64,000 nt of DNA from CAXMMR01 sp963692975 (GCA_963692975.2 CAXMMR010000038.1:60370-124369); one strand, 5' to 3'. Shown: positions 52,369-62,171, counted from the stretch's first letter. Numbers and translations are program-made. The notes: generated by a model from the sequence alone, not told the origin.

Positions 52369-53242
52369 GGTGTGCGGCCCCTTCCGACTGCCTGAACGCC
52401 CGCTCGACCGCCTTGGCCGTCAGGCCTTTCACCAGCTCCGCCTGATACTGCAGCTGCCGGTTGACCTGCCGTTGGACGGGCACGACCTCGTCGGACACCT
52501 GGCACGCGAGGGCGGCCAGCGGGACCTCGGAGCGACGTCGTCCGATGATCGACGCCGCGGCGAGCGGCGCCAGCAGCGGCGCTTTGGCGACCGCGCCGAT
52601 GGCGAGCCGCGCCGACATGGCCACGCCTACGGCATCGAGCGACAGCGCGCAGACCACGATCAGGATCGCCGCCTCGCACGAGCGATAGCGGAACTTCTCG
52701 AGCGCCACGTTTACATCCGGAGAGGCCGGTGGAAACAGGATGGTCGTCAGCAGCTCCGAGGGCCGCAGGCAGGTGCCGCCCGCGGCCTGGAAGAACGCGC
52801 TTGCCGGCACCAGCCGCTCGCCGCTCTGACAGACCAGCCGCAGCGCGGCGCCGGCGCCGACCAGCAGCGCGGGGACATCGTAGCGCGGCTCGGCCTGGCA
52901 GGCGGCGCCGCCGATCGTCGCGATGTTGCGCACCGAGCGGTCCGCGAGGTTGCCGGCGGCGGCGGCGAGCTCGGCGTGCCAACCCTGCAGCCGGGCGGCG
53001 GCAAGCTCAGCATAGGTCGTCGCCGCGCCCACAAGCAGCGTGCCGTCGGCAGCGTAACGGATGCCGCGCAGTTCCGCCACGCCGCGCACCGAGACGACGC
53101 GCGACGGCGCCGCGCTGCGGTCTTTGAGCGCCATGTTGAGGCTCTGGCCGCCGGCCAGCAGGCGGGTCTGCCCGCCGGGTTCGCCGATGAGGTTCAGCAG
53201 CTCGCCGAGCTGGCTCGGCTGATGGTAGCTGAACGCTCTCAC
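52361..53242 (-). CDS. FAD-binding subunit of CoxM-type molybdenum hydroxylase
   Basis: 293-residue medium subunit. The FAD-binding motif LLAGGQSLNMAL is near residue 30 and DRSVRNIATIGGAACQAEP near residue 103, both at family positions; the C-terminal domain (from about 180) is the CO-dehydrogenase flavoprotein C-terminal fold. The start is GTG at 53242, overlapping the large-subunit TGA (GTGA). It makes a heterotrimer with the flanking genes. Confidence 0.92.
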   Translation of the reverse strand: MRAFSYHQPSQLGELLNLIGEPGGQTRLLAGGQSLNMALKDRSAAPSRVVSVRGVAELRGIRYAADGTLLVGAATTYAELAAARLQGWHAELAAAAGNLADRSVRNIATIGGAACQAEPRYDVPALLVGAGAALRLVCQSGERLVPASAFFQAAGGTCLRPSELLTTILFPPASPDVNVALEKFRYRSCEAAILIVVCALSLDAVGVAMSARLAIGAVAKAPLLAPLAAASIIGRRRSEVPLAALACQVSDEVVPVQRQVNRQLQYQAELVKGLTAKAVERAFRQSEGAAHHA

Positions 53243-55722
53243 AACCCGAGCTCGTCGTCCGGGCTGGTCGGCTTGGGCCAGTCGGCGTAGCAGGCCGGCG
53301 AGGCGAAATCCGGCATGTCGTCCGGATAGCGGAATGTCTGCACGCCGCGCCGCTGCTTCTCGCGCAGCGCCAGCAGCATCCTGTCCGGCGTCATCGGCAG
53401 CACGGTGAAGCGGATGCCGGTCGCCTCCGCCACCGCATTGCCGATCGCCGCCGGCACCGGCCCGACGCTGCTCTCGCCGGCGCCCTTCATGCCGCCGGGG
53501 ATCGCGGTCGACGGCGCCGGAATCTCGAAGGTGTTGGTGAGCTCGGGCATGTCGGCGGCGTGCGGCGCCCGATAGTCGGAAAACGAGCCGTTCAGCAGGT
53601 GACCTTCGTCGTCGTAGACATACTCCTCGCCCAGCGCCATGCCGAGCCCGAGCAGAAACCCGCCATGATGCTGACCCTCGACGATCAGCGGATTGATGAC
53701 CGTGCCGCTGTCATGGACCATCGCGTAGTCGAGCAGGCCGATATGGCCGGTCTCGGGGTCGACGCGCACATGCGCCGCGTGGGCGGCGCCGCCATAGGTC
53801 ACGGTGAGGTTGCCGGTGCCGTCCGGCGCCTGGCGCTCGGTCTTGGTGTCGTAGGTCGCACTCGCCTCCAGGCTCGGCTCGAAACCGGGCGGCAGCTGAT
53901 GGGTGTGGTAGGCGGCGATGCCGGCGAGGTTCTCGAAATACAGTCCGGTGCCGGGCATGCCGCGCACGAACACCTTGTCGTTGGCCGCCAGCAGGTCGGA
54001 CGGGTCCGCCTCCAGCACGTGCGCCGCGATGGCGACGATCTTCTCGCGCAGCCGTCCCGCCGCCATGTGGCAGGCGGTGCCGAGCACCGCCGCCGCCCGG
54101 CTCGCATAGGTGCCGAGGCCGAACGGCGCGGTCATTGTGTCCGACGGCGCGAGCTTGATCTTCTCGAAGCCGACGCCGAGCACGTCGGAGACGATCTGGG
54201 CGAGGAACGTCGCGTGGCCCTGGCCGTGCGACACGTCGGAGGAGAAGATCGTGACCGTGCCGTCGGTCTCGAGCCGAAGCCGGATCGCCGATTGGTCGGT
54301 GTCGAAAGACGGCAGCCGGCAGCTGGTGTATTTCATCGACACGCACAGCCCGACGCCCTCGTAGGCGACCGGAGCGGCGCGCTTGGCCTGCCAGCCGATG
54401 ACCTCCGCCACCTTCTGCAGGCAGGCATGGATGGAGGTGCTGTCGACCTCCTGGCCCATCGGCGTGCGCATCGGGCACATCTCGGCCTTGATGACGTTGT
54501 GCAGCCGCATGGCCAGCGGGTCGAGCCCGAGCTGCTTGCATGCCATGTCGACGAGCTGCTCCTTCGCCCATTTCACCTGCGGCATGCCGAAGCCGCGCAG
54601 CGCGCCGCCGGGTGCTAAGTTGGTGTGGACGATGTCGGCATCGATCTGAACGTTGGGGATGACGTAGGGCAGGATGCCGACATTGCTGCCGAGCTTGACC
54701 ACCTGGTTGCCCCAGAACGACATCGCGCCGCAGTCCTGGATGATGTAGCTGCGATAGCCGGTGATCGTGCCATCGCGCTTCAGGAACAGCTCGGCGTAGT
54801 GCACTTGCGGGTTGCGCGCGGTGCCGGCGCGAAAGATGTCGCCGCGGCTGAGCACCAGGTGCACCGGCCGGCCGAGCTGCATCGAGAACACCGCGGCGAT
54901 CACGTCGTGCGGAAACACCTGCAGCTTGGCGCCGAACCCGGCGCCGACATGGGGTGCGAGCACCCGCACTCGGTTCTTGGCCAGCTGCAACGCGTCGGCC
55001 AGTCCGTCGCGCAACAGGAACACGCTCTGCGTCGAGGCGTAGTGCGTCAGGGTTCCGTCGAACGGGTCGAAGCTGGCGACGCAGCCATGCGGATCCAACG
55101 CGGCGCCGGATTGGCGGTTGGTGGCGAAGCGCTGGCGCACCACGAGGTCCGCCTCCGCCTCGCACGCCTCGATGTCGCCGACGCGCACCCGGTAGCGATC
55201 GAAGATGTTGCCGTCGCCATACTCGTAGCTGATGCTCTCGTGCAGGATCGGCGAGCCCGGCAGGATGGCGCGCTCGACGTCGAGCACCGGCTCGAGCGGC
55301 GTGTAGGTGACGACGATCGACTCCAGCGCGTCCATCGCCTGATACTTCGTGTCGGCGACGACGGCGGCGACCTCCTGGCCCTCGTAGAGCACGCGGTCGA
55401 CGGCAAACGGCAGGTGGTCGGCGACCAGCAGGTCCTGTGTCATGTCGCCCCAGGGCTTGACCAAGCCCACCAGGTCGCGCCCGCACAGCACCGCGTGCAC
55501 GCCGGGCATCTTGGCGGCCGCCGCCATGTCGACGGTGATGTCGGCATGCGCGTGTGAGCTGCGCAGGATCTTGGCGTACAGCATGCCGGGCAGCCGGACG
55601 TCGTCGATGAAACGGCCGGTGCCGGTCAGCAGCGGCAGGTCCTCGACACGCAGCACCGGTCGGCCGATCGCGGGGCCGGCGCTGCCTGCGCCTGCTCGCA
55701 TGGCGCCCGACATGGCGGTCAT
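53239..55722 (-). CDS. Molybdopterin (MCD) large subunit of CoxL/XdhB-type hydroxylase
   Basis: 827-residue catalytic subunit. Conserved blocks are VLRVEDLPLLTGTGRFIDD, the substrate/cofactor loop HVGAGFGAKLQVFPHD, GGALRGFGMPQV and the C-terminal GGMKGAGESSVG, whose Glu (near residue 750) is the catalytic base of this family. The AYxCSFR loop that marks true CO dehydrogenase is absent, so it is more likely an aromatic N-heterocycle or aldehyde hydroxylase. The ATG at 55722 is my choice among three near ATGs. It precedes the FAD and Fe-S genes and presumably needs XdhC (40263-41243). Confidence 0.9.
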   Translation of the reverse strand: MTAMSGAMRAGAGSAGPAIGRPVLRVEDLPLLTGTGRFIDDVRLPGMLYAKILRSSHAHADITVDMAAAAKMPGVHAVLCGRDLVGLVKPWGDMTQDLLVADHLPFAVDRVLYEGQEVAAVVADTKYQAMDALESIVVTYTPLEPVLDVERAILPGSPILHESISYEYGDGNIFDRYRVRVGDIEACEAEADLVVRQRFATNRQSGAALDPHGCVASFDPFDGTLTHYASTQSVFLLRDGLADALQLAKNRVRVLAPHVGAGFGAKLQVFPHDVIAAVFSMQLGRPVHLVLSRGDIFRAGTARNPQVHYAELFLKRDGTITGYRSYIIQDCGAMSFWGNQVVKLGSNVGILPYVIPNVQIDADIVHTNLAPGGALRGFGMPQVKWAKEQLVDMACKQLGLDPLAMRLHNVIKAEMCPMRTPMGQEVDSTSIHACLQKVAEVIGWQAKRAAPVAYEGVGLCVSMKYTSCRLPSFDTDQSAIRLRLETDGTVTIFSSDVSHGQGHATFLAQIVSDVLGVGFEKIKLAPSDTMTAPFGLGTYASRAAAVLGTACHMAAGRLREKIVAIAAHVLEADPSDLLAANDKVFVRGMPGTGLYFENLAGIAAYHTHQLPPGFEPSLEASATYDTKTERQAPDGTGNLTVTYGGAAHAAHVRVDPETGHIGLLDYAMVHDSGTVINPLIVEGQHHGGFLLGLGMALGEEYVYDDEGHLLNGSFSDYRAPHAADMPELTNTFEIPAPSTAIPGGMKGAGESSVGPVPAAIGNAVAEATGIRFTVLPMTPDRMLLALREKQRRGVQTFRYPDDMPDFASPACYADWPKPTSPDDELGL

Positions 55723-55750
55723 GCCGCAGCGTCCGGCATCGCCTGCCGCA

Positions 55751-57154
55751 TTACAGCCTCGCGGCGCTGGTTCGCCGCCGTAGCACCTGCTCGCGATAGA
55801 AGCCGCCGCGCTTGGTTCGCGGAACGACAAAATGGTCGTAGCAGCACACCAGCACGACGATCGCAAGCCACGTGCCGCCGGCCATCCAGTTCGCGCTCAG
55901 CGCCGCCAGCGTCATCATCGCCGTGAACAGCACGACGAAGATCGCGACCGGCACGCCGAACTTCGATTGCAGCGGCCGCTCGAGCGTCGGACTGTAATGC
56001 ATGCGCAGGTAGAAGATGGCGATGACGAGATACAGCGTGGCGCCGTATTCGGTCAGCGTGCCGATGACGAAATCATAGTCGCTGACATAGGCGCCGATCA
56101 GCGCGACGACGGCGAGAAAGCATGTCGAGAACCACGGCACCGAGCGCTGCGAGTAGGCGCCGAACAGACGCGGCAACGCGCCTTGCTGGGCATACAGCGC
56201 CAGCACCTTGCTCTCGGCCATGAAGTAGACGCTGAACGTCGTGTAGGTGGCGATCAGCATGCTGATCAGCGAGACGTAGAACACGACGCCGCCGCCGATC
56301 TGAACCTTGATCGCCTCGACGGTGGGCACCGACATCGTCGCCAGAACGCCGAGCGGCAATGCGGCCATCAGCCCGAACGCCAGCGGGATCTGCCGTATCC
56401 ACAGCTGCCAGGAGGCGGTCAGCAGGCCGATGTCGCGCGACTGGCGAAAATCCTTCCACTCGTCGACCAGCACCTGTTGCACCTCCATTACCGCCGCCAT
56501 GATCGCCATCCACAGCGCGGCGACGCGAAACGGCGTCCAGAAGCCGACGGCGGTCGGCGACGCCCAGTTGGCCGACCAGGTGGCGTGATGGGCCATCAGC
56601 AGCCAGACCGCCGCGGCGACGAACACGTCGCCGACCAGCGTGCACACCACCAGGATCGCCTGTACCTTGCCGGTGATCTGATGGCCAAACAGGTTGAGCG
56701 CCAGCACTGGCAGCACCACGGCGTAGGGCCAGACGCCTTGCGGCACGCCGGGGATCAGCAGGTGCAGCAACCCTCGCGCGACGACGACCTCGATCCACAG
56801 GAAGACGCCGTAGACGGGCGCATAGGCGACGAAATACGTGGTGCCGAGCGAGAACAAACCCGCCTCGCGACCATAGGACTGGATCGAGCCCGGCTCCGGC
56901 ACCGCGGTGATCATCTCGCGATAGAGCCACCAGACTAGGTTGATGATCATCGCGCCGAGGCAGAAGCCGATGAACGTCCACTTGATGCCGTAGACGACGG
57001 CGATCAGCATGATCCACGACCAGCCGCCGGTGAACAGCATCTCGCCGGTGCCGATCGCCGAGACGTCGAACCAGGTCAGCGCCTTTTCGTCGACGAGCAC
57101 GATGTCGTCGCTGCCGAGGTCCAGCGCCGCGCCGGCGTCGTCGCTTGCGCTCAT
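55751..57154 (-). CDS. APC-superfamily permease
   Basis: 467-residue inner-membrane transporter with about twelve helices. The N-terminal half has the amino acid-polyamine-organocation pattern (TWFDVSAIGTGEMLFTGG, then LVWWLYREMITAVPEPGSIQ, and SLGTTYFVAYAP). It is 28 bases from the hydroxylase large-subunit gene and 28 from DUF1329, so it is in the same operon and probably imports the pathway substrate. The substrate is unknown. Confidence 0.88.
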   Translation of the reverse strand: MSASDDAGAALDLGSDDIVLVDEKALTWFDVSAIGTGEMLFTGGWSWIMLIAVVYGIKWTFIGFCLGAMIINLVWWLYREMITAVPEPGSIQSYGREAGLFSLGTTYFVAYAPVYGVFLWIEVVVARGLLHLLIPGVPQGVWPYAVVLPVLALNLFGHQITGKVQAILVVCTLVGDVFVAAAVWLLMAHHATWSANWASPTAVGFWTPFRVAALWMAIMAAVMEVQQVLVDEWKDFRQSRDIGLLTASWQLWIRQIPLAFGLMAALPLGVLATMSVPTVEAIKVQIGGGVVFYVSLISMLIATYTTFSVYFMAESKVLALYAQQGALPRLFGAYSQRSVPWFSTCFLAVVALIGAYVSDYDFVIGTLTEYGATLYLVIAIFYLRMHYSPTLERPLQSKFGVPVAIFVVLFTAMMTLAALSANWMAGGTWLAIVVLVCCYDHFVVPRTKRGGFYREQVLRRRTSAARL

Positions 57155-57182
57155 GCCGCCACCGACGCCGGCGGCAGAAGGC

Positions 57183-58601
57183 TCATCGCTCGCTGATCGA
57201 GCGCAGGTTTTCGGGCGAGTAGAAATCGTCTTTCAGGCGGGGGTCTTCCGACTGCTTGGTCTCCAGCTTGACGTCGTGGCCGGCGCCGAGGCCGAGCTCG
57301 ACCTGGTCGGCGAAGTAGCGGCCGTTCAGCAGGTCGTAGGTCATGAACATACCGGCGGAGGTGCAGACGTCGGCCTCATAGGCCGGCCAGGTGAGGTTCT
57401 CCTTGTAGTGCCAGAGGCGCTTGTCCTCGTCGTACTCGTCGTCCGCGACGACGATCCAGCTGTCCTCGTCGACGTAGAGAACCTTGCGCGGCGTGTTGTG
57501 GCGCACGCCCGCCTTCACGTCGCCCTCAAGCACCCAGACCCGGTGCTTCTCGTAGCGCCGGAGGTCGGCGTCGGGGTAGCTCGTGCTGAGCTTGCTGAAC
57601 GGCAGGCGCGCGTCGATGAAGCTGTTGTAGGGAACGTAGAGCTCTTTCTTGCCCAGCAGCTTCCAGTCGAACCTGTCCGGCGTGCCGTAGAAGATCTGGA
57701 TCGCGTCGTTGGCGTAGGTGTTTTCGGTGCCGATGATCGGCGCGTCGTAAGCATAGGTCGGCAACCGCCGGACCCGGCGCTGGCCGGTGAAGTAGTAGTA
57801 GGATTCCGGTGCCTTGTCGAAATAGTAGCGCTGCACCAGCGCCTGCCCGGCCAGCGCGTTCGGACGGTCGTACGAGTAAAAGGTGCCGTTCTGCAAATTG
57901 CCGAACTGCTCCATCGTCTGCTCGCCCATCTTCCCCCAGGGGTAGTAGAAAAGCTGGGCATACTCCAACATGATGAAGTCGCTGCCGCCCGGTCGCGGCG
58001 CGATGTAGGTGCGCGCGAGGTCCCACTCCGTTCCCAAACCCTGATAGTGAGTCTGGAAGTTTTGCATCGCCTCGATGCCGCTCTTGGGTATCGGGAACGG
58101 CACCGAGGGCAGCTCCGCAGTCGCCAGCGACCAGCCATCGGCGCCGATGCTCGCCTTGCCGACATTGGCCAGCGTGTTCTTCTGCACGAAGTCCGGCATT
58201 CCGCAGTCGCGATGCGTCGGGTAGACGTCCATCTGATATTGCGGGTGCGCTGCGAACATCGCCATCTGGCCCGGCGAGAGGTTGGCGGCGTATTTCACGG
58301 CGTTGGCGGCGGTGATGGTGAACAGGGACTTCTCGCCCCTGTGCTGCCAGTAGTCGCCGCGGAACTTGCCGAAGCTCCAGCCCGCCGTCGGCGGCACCGT
58401 GCCCTCGAACGCCGGGATCGAGCCGTCGGCGTTGCCGGCCGCCTGCGCGCCGGCATAGGTGAGGGAATGGCCGAGCTGACTTGCGTCGGCGGCATTGGCG
58501 GCCGCGGCCGGCCACGCCACCAGGCCGAGCAGCATCGCGCGCAGCGCCATGGCACGAAGCGGACCCGTCGTCTTGAAGGCGGTCACGCCGACATCCTGCA
58601 T
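57183..58601 (-). CDS. DUF1329 LolA/LolB-like periplasmic protein
   Basis: 472-residue exported protein. A signal peptide ends about residue 39 (AWPAAAANAA). The DUF1329 hallmarks follow: SIPAFEGTVPPTAGW, FGNLQNGTFYSYDRPNALAG, RRVRRLPTYAYDAP and VWVLEGDVKAGVRHNTPRKV. Family members have a LolA/LolB-like fold suited to carrying hydrophobic ligands across the periplasm, and are often encoded beside DUF1302 and RND genes, as here. The ATG at 58601 follows GGAG. It is the first gene of the rightmost minus-strand hydroxylase operon. Confidence 0.88.
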   Translation of the reverse strand: MQDVGVTAFKTTGPLRAMALRAMLLGLVAWPAAAANAADASQLGHSLTYAGAQAAGNADGSIPAFEGTVPPTAGWSFGKFRGDYWQHRGEKSLFTITAANAVKYAANLSPGQMAMFAAHPQYQMDVYPTHRDCGMPDFVQKNTLANVGKASIGADGWSLATAELPSVPFPIPKSGIEAMQNFQTHYQGLGTEWDLARTYIAPRPGGSDFIMLEYAQLFYYPWGKMGEQTMEQFGNLQNGTFYSYDRPNALAGQALVQRYYFDKAPESYYYFTGQRRVRRLPTYAYDAPIIGTENTYANDAIQIFYGTPDRFDWKLLGKKELYVPYNSFIDARLPFSKLSTSYPDADLRRYEKHRVWVLEGDVKAGVRHNTPRKVLYVDEDSWIVVADDEYDEDKRLWHYKENLTWPAYEADVCTSAGMFMTYDLLNGRYFADQVELGLGAGHDVKLETKQSEDPRLKDDFYSPENLRSISER

Positions 58602-58883
58602 CTGGTCGTCTCCAAGCTGGCCCGACGCGATGTCGAGGGGCGGCGATGAGGTCGAGCATCTCGGCCTTCGACGGCGGCCTGGGCGGCGCCGCTGACGGCC
58701 GAACAATGCTCGCGTGGTGCTCGACCATGAGCCTGCCGCAAGCCCAACGATTGCAGATCCGAGCGTCAGCTGTTGTCGATCCGCGCGCAACGCGTCCGCG
58801 AGCCTCCGGCACGACGTTCTGCGAGCCTCCGGCACGACGTTCTGCGGCCGCTATCGGCGCGCCCGACCACCGCACCGGCCTGG
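58602..58883. other. Intergenic region with promoter and a duplicated 23-mer
   Basis: No gene in these 282 bases. They should carry the promoter of the DUF1329-hydroxylase operon and the end of the Liv operon. A tandem 23-base duplication is listed separately. Confidence 0.5.
58799..58844 (+). repeat. Tandem 23-bp duplication
   Basis: Two identical adjacent units, each beginning CGAGCCTCCGGCACGACGTT and ending CTG, located 40 bases before the LivF stop. Simple recent duplication. Confidence 0.95.
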
Positions 58884-59627
58884 CTACAAGCCGAGATAGG
58901 CGCGACGCACCCGGTCATCGTTCAGCAGGCTCGCCGCCGTTCCGGCAATGGCAAGCGTCCCGGTTTCCAGCACAAAGGCGTCGTCGGCGATCTCGAGGCT
59001 GCGACGCGCATTCTGCTCGACGAGCAGAATCGTCGTGCCGGTCGCCCTGATCTGCTGCACCATCTCGAACATCTCGCCGACGGCACGTGGCGCGAGACCC
59101 AGGCTGGGCTCGTCGAGCAGCAGCAGGCGCGGCCGCGACATCAACCCGCGGCCGATCGCCAGCATCTGCTGCTGACCCCCCGACAGCGTGCCGCCAAGCT
59201 GGCGGCGTCGCTCCCGCAGCACCGGATAGCGCGCGTAGAGCTCCTCCAGCATCGCCTTGCGCCCGGCCCGCGCGCGGCGCGAAAAAGCCCCGACGAGCAG
59301 GTTCTCCTCGACGCTGAAGTCGGCGAAGACCAGGCGGCCCTCCGGCACCAGCGCGATCCCCGCCGCGACCCGCGCGGAGGCGGACAGGTGCGTCGCGTCA
59401 TCGCCGGCATAGACGAGATGGCCGATGCGTGGCCGTAACAACCCGGCGATCAGCCGCATCAGCGTCGTCTTGCCGGCGCCGTTGCTGCCCAGCACCGCGG
59501 CGATGCTGCCGGCCCGCACGCGCAACGACACGCCGTGCAGCACCCGCGCCTCGCCGTAACCGGCCTCCACGCCCTCCACCTCCAGCGCCGCCCCCTCGGA
59601 GCGATGATCAGGCGCGGCGGCGCTCAT
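58884..59627 (-). CDS. Branched-chain amino-acid-type ABC transporter ATPase (LivF)
   Basis: 247-residue ATPase. Walker A LGSNGAGKTTLMRL at about residues 46-59, Q-loop, signature LSGGQQQMLAIGRGL, Walker B RLLLLDEPSLGLAPR and the H-loop in LVEQNARRSLEIADDAF. The VPEGRLVFADFSVEENL block is specific to LivF. Its ATG overlaps the LivG stop (ATGA). It is part of a complete Liv-type importer of unknown substrate. Confidence 0.95.
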   Translation of the reverse strand: MSAAAPDHRSEGAALEVEGVEAGYGEARVLHGVSLRVRAGSIAAVLGSNGAGKTTLMRLIAGLLRPRIGHLVYAGDDATHLSASARVAAGIALVPEGRLVFADFSVEENLLVGAFSRRARAGRKAMLEELYARYPVLRERRRQLGGTLSGGQQQMLAIGRGLMSRPRLLLLDEPSLGLAPRAVGEMFEMVQQIRATGTTILLVEQNARRSLEIADDAFVLETGTLAIAGTAASLLNDDRVRRAYLGL

Positions 59628-60358
59628 GCCGCGCCGCCGAGATAGGCGTCGATCACGCGCGGGTCGGCGATGACCTGCTGCGGCGTGCCGACGCTGATCC
59701 GCTCGCCATGGTGCAGCACGACCACGCGGTCGCAGAGCTGCATCATCGCGCTGAGATTGTGCTCGACGATGAGCATCGTCAGAGCCTCGCTGCGATGCAG
59801 CCGGCGCAGCATGGCGATCGCGTCGGCCGCCTCCGTCGGCGTCAGGCCCGCCATCACCTCGTCGAGCATCAGCAGCCGCGGGCCGGTCGCCAGCGCGCGC
59901 GCAACCTCAAGCCGCTTGCGCTTGGCCAGCGTCAGGCTTCGCGCCAGCCGGTCGCGCTCCTCGGCCAATCCCAGCCGCTCGAGCAAGCTGCCGACGCGTT
60001 CGGCGAGCCCAGCGCCGGAGCTGTCTCGGCGACGCAGGCCGTAGAGCATCCCCACGGTCACGTTCTCGGCCACCGTCATGCCCGGAAATGGCTGCGCGAT
60101 CTGGTAGGTCCGGCCGATGCCGCGCCGGCAGATCCGGTTGGGCGGCAACCCCAGGATTGTTTGGCCGGCAAAGACGATCGTGCCGGCATCGGCGCGCACG
60201 GCGCCGCTGATCAGGTTGAACAGCGTCGTCTTGCCGGCGCCGTTCGCGCCCATCAGGCCGAGCACCTCGCCCTCCTCGAGCGCGAAGCTCACGTCGCGCA
60301 CCGCGCGCACGCCGCCGAAGGATTTGGCAACCCCCGTCACCTGCAGGAGCGCGCTCAT
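59624..60358 (-). CDS. Branched-chain amino-acid-type ABC transporter ATPase (LivG)
   Basis: 244-residue ATPase. Walker A MGANGAGKTTLFNLISG, LivG-type IGRTYQIAQPFPGMTVAENV, Walker B RLLMLDEVMAGLTP, and LIVEHNLSAMMQLCDRVVVLHHG. The signature region reads LTLAKRKRLEVARALA rather than LSGGQ, as is usual in LivG. The ATG at 60358 overlaps the LivM stop (ATGA). Confidence 0.94.
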   Translation of the reverse strand: MSALLQVTGVAKSFGGVRAVRDVSFALEEGEVLGLMGANGAGKTTLFNLISGAVRADAGTIVFAGQTILGLPPNRICRRGIGRTYQIAQPFPGMTVAENVTVGMLYGLRRRDSSGAGLAERVGSLLERLGLAEERDRLARSLTLAKRKRLEVARALATGPRLLMLDEVMAGLTPTEAADAIAMLRRLHRSEALTMLIVEHNLSAMMQLCDRVVVLHHGERISVGTPQQVIADPRVIDAYLGGAA

Positions 60359-61299
60359 GCGGGAGCGCGGCGCGGCCGCTGCCGCCAGCGGGCGAGGCGC
60401 GCGCCCTGCCCGACGATCCCGTCCGGCAGGCCCAGCACGAAGGCGATCAGCACCAAGCCGAGGATGATGAGGTAGAGCTGCGGCGCGGTCTGCGACAGCC
60501 AGTCCGACAGCAGCTGCAGGAACAGCGCGCCGAGCAGCGGGCCCCAGGGACTGTCGCTGCCGCCGGCGATGCAGATCGTAATGATGGTCAGCGAGATCTG
60601 CGGGCTGAAGATCTGCGCCGGCTCGAAGTAGCCGGTGCGGCTGACCATGACGCCGCCGACCGCACCCGGTATGATCGCCGAGAGCACGAAGGCGGCGATC
60701 TTCAGCGCGCGCACATCCACACCCGTCATCTGGGCGCAGGTCTCGTTCTCGCGGATCGCCCGCAAGCCGAGGCCGAAGCGCGAGTGGCGAACCGCGTAGG
60801 CCAGCAGAAAGGCGGCAGCGGCAAGGCCGACCGCGACCTGCAGCAGCACGCCGGGCTCGGGCGCATCCATCAGCAGGCGGCCGAACTTGCCGAGCCGCGC
60901 CTCGATGTCGATGACGAGGTATTTCAGGAACTCCGCGACCCCGAGCGTCAGGATGACGAAATACGGGCCACGCACCCGCAGGCACGGCGCGCCGACCGCA
61001 AGCGCCAGCACGCCGGCGACGACGGCGCCAAGGCAGAGCCCGAGCCAGAACGGCACGACGCCCCAGAGCAGCACGGTGCAGTATGCGCCGGCGCCGACGA
61101 ACGCGGCGTGCCCGAGCGACACGTAGCCGGTGAAGCCCGACAGCACGATCCAGCTTTCCGCAAGCGCAATCCACAGCGCGAGGCCGGTTGCGAACTCGAT
61201 GCCGTCCTCGCCGAGCGCCGACCCAACCATCCAGCCGGCGAGCGCGGCGACGATCACGATCAGCGCCGCGCTCACGCCCATGCGCCGCCAGCCGATCAC
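60355..61299 (-). CDS. Branched-chain amino-acid-type ABC permease (LivM)
   Basis: 314-residue permease with about nine helices. Family motifs are WIVLSGFTGYVSLGHAAFVG, VRGPYFVILTLGVAEF, SRFGLGLRAIRENETCAQM and GGSDSPWGPLLGALFL. The start is GTG at 61299, overlapping the LivH TGA (GTGA). It forms the channel with LivH. Confidence 0.94.
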   Translation of the reverse strand: MIGWRRMGVSAALIVIVAALAGWMVGSALGEDGIEFATGLALWIALAESWIVLSGFTGYVSLGHAAFVGAGAYCTVLLWGVVPFWLGLCLGAVVAGVLALAVGAPCLRVRGPYFVILTLGVAEFLKYLVIDIEARLGKFGRLLMDAPEPGVLLQVAVGLAAAAFLLAYAVRHSRFGLGLRAIRENETCAQMTGVDVRALKIAAFVLSAIIPGAVGGVMVSRTGYFEPAQIFSPQISLTIITICIAGGSDSPWGPLLGALFLQLLSDWLSQTAPQLYLIILGLVLIAFVLGLPDGIVGQGARLARWRQRPRRAPA

Positions 61300-62171
61300 G
61301 TGGCGGCGCGCCGGCCGAACAGGCCCTGCGGGCGCACCAGCAGCACCACGATGAACACGCCGTAGATCAGCAGGTCGCGCGAGCTCGGCCCAGCCAGCGC
61401 CACGCCGAGGGTTTCCAAGAGGCCGACGGCGATGCCGCTGGCGATGCTGCCGGCAAGATTGCCGAGGCCGCCCAGGATGATCACGACGAAGGCGACGGTC
61501 GAGTATGGCACGCCCATGAACGGGGTGCTCGACTGGCTCAGCCCGACCAGGCTGCCGGCCAGGCCGCCGAGCCCGAATCCGGCGACGCTGCTGAGCGCGA
61601 ACGCCCGCTCGACGTCGATGCCCACGATTGCCGACGCCTCGCGGCTCTGGATCAGCGCCCGCAGGCCAAGACCCCAGATGCTGAGCCGGAAGAACGCCAG
61701 CACCGCGAGCACCGCCGCGGTCGAGACGAGCAGCACGATCAGGCGGCTTTCCGTCACGCTGATGCTGCCCAGGCGGATCAACCGGTCGTAGCCGTTATAG
61801 GCGCGCGGCGTGCCGCCGAAGATCAGCTCGGCCAGGTTCTGCACGATGCTCGACAAGCCGAAGAACACCAGCAGCGACGACGCCTCGGGGCCGCCGCTCG
61901 CCGCTGTCCGGCGCAGCAGCGAGGCGAACAGGCCGCGATACAGCAGCCACCCGAGCAGGCCGGTGAGCGCCGGCGCCGCGACCAGGCCGAGCAGCGGGTC
62001 GAGATGCGCATAGGCGAGCAGGCAGTAGCCGACATAGGCGCCGATCATCACCAGGTCGCCGTGCCCGACGTTCAGCAGCCGCATGGTGCCGTAGATCAGG
62101 TTCAGGCTGACGCCGATCAGCGCGTAGAGCATGCCGTTGGCGACGCCGACGAGCAGCAGCTGCGCGCTCAT
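61296..62171 (-). CDS. Branched-chain amino-acid-type ABC permease (LivH)
   Basis: 291-residue permease with about eight helices. Typical N-terminal SLNLIYGTMRLLNVGHGDLV, middle GLGLRALIQSREASAIVGID and C-terminal VVIILGGLGNLAGSIASGIA and VLLVRPQGLFGR. It is translationally coupled to LivM. About 120 bases separate it from the binding protein gene upstream. Confidence 0.94.
   Translation of the reverse strand: MSAQLLLVGVANGMLYALIGVSLNLIYGTMRLLNVGHGDLVMIGAYVGYCLLAYAHLDPLLGLVAAPALTGLLGWLLYRGLFASLLRRTAASGGPEASSLLVFFGLSSIVQNLAELIFGGTPRAYNGYDRLIRLGSISVTESRLIVLLVSTAAVLAVLAFFRLSIWGLGLRALIQSREASAIVGIDVERAFALSSVAGFGLGGLAGSLVGLSQSSTPFMGVPYSTVAFVVIILGGLGNLAGSIASGIAVGLLETLGVALAGPSSRDLLIYGVFIVVLLVRPQGLFGRRAAT

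Noticed and set aside
53239..55722. True carbon monoxide dehydrogenase large subunit
   Set aside because: The AYxCSFR active-site loop is absent; only the general hydroxylase family is supported.
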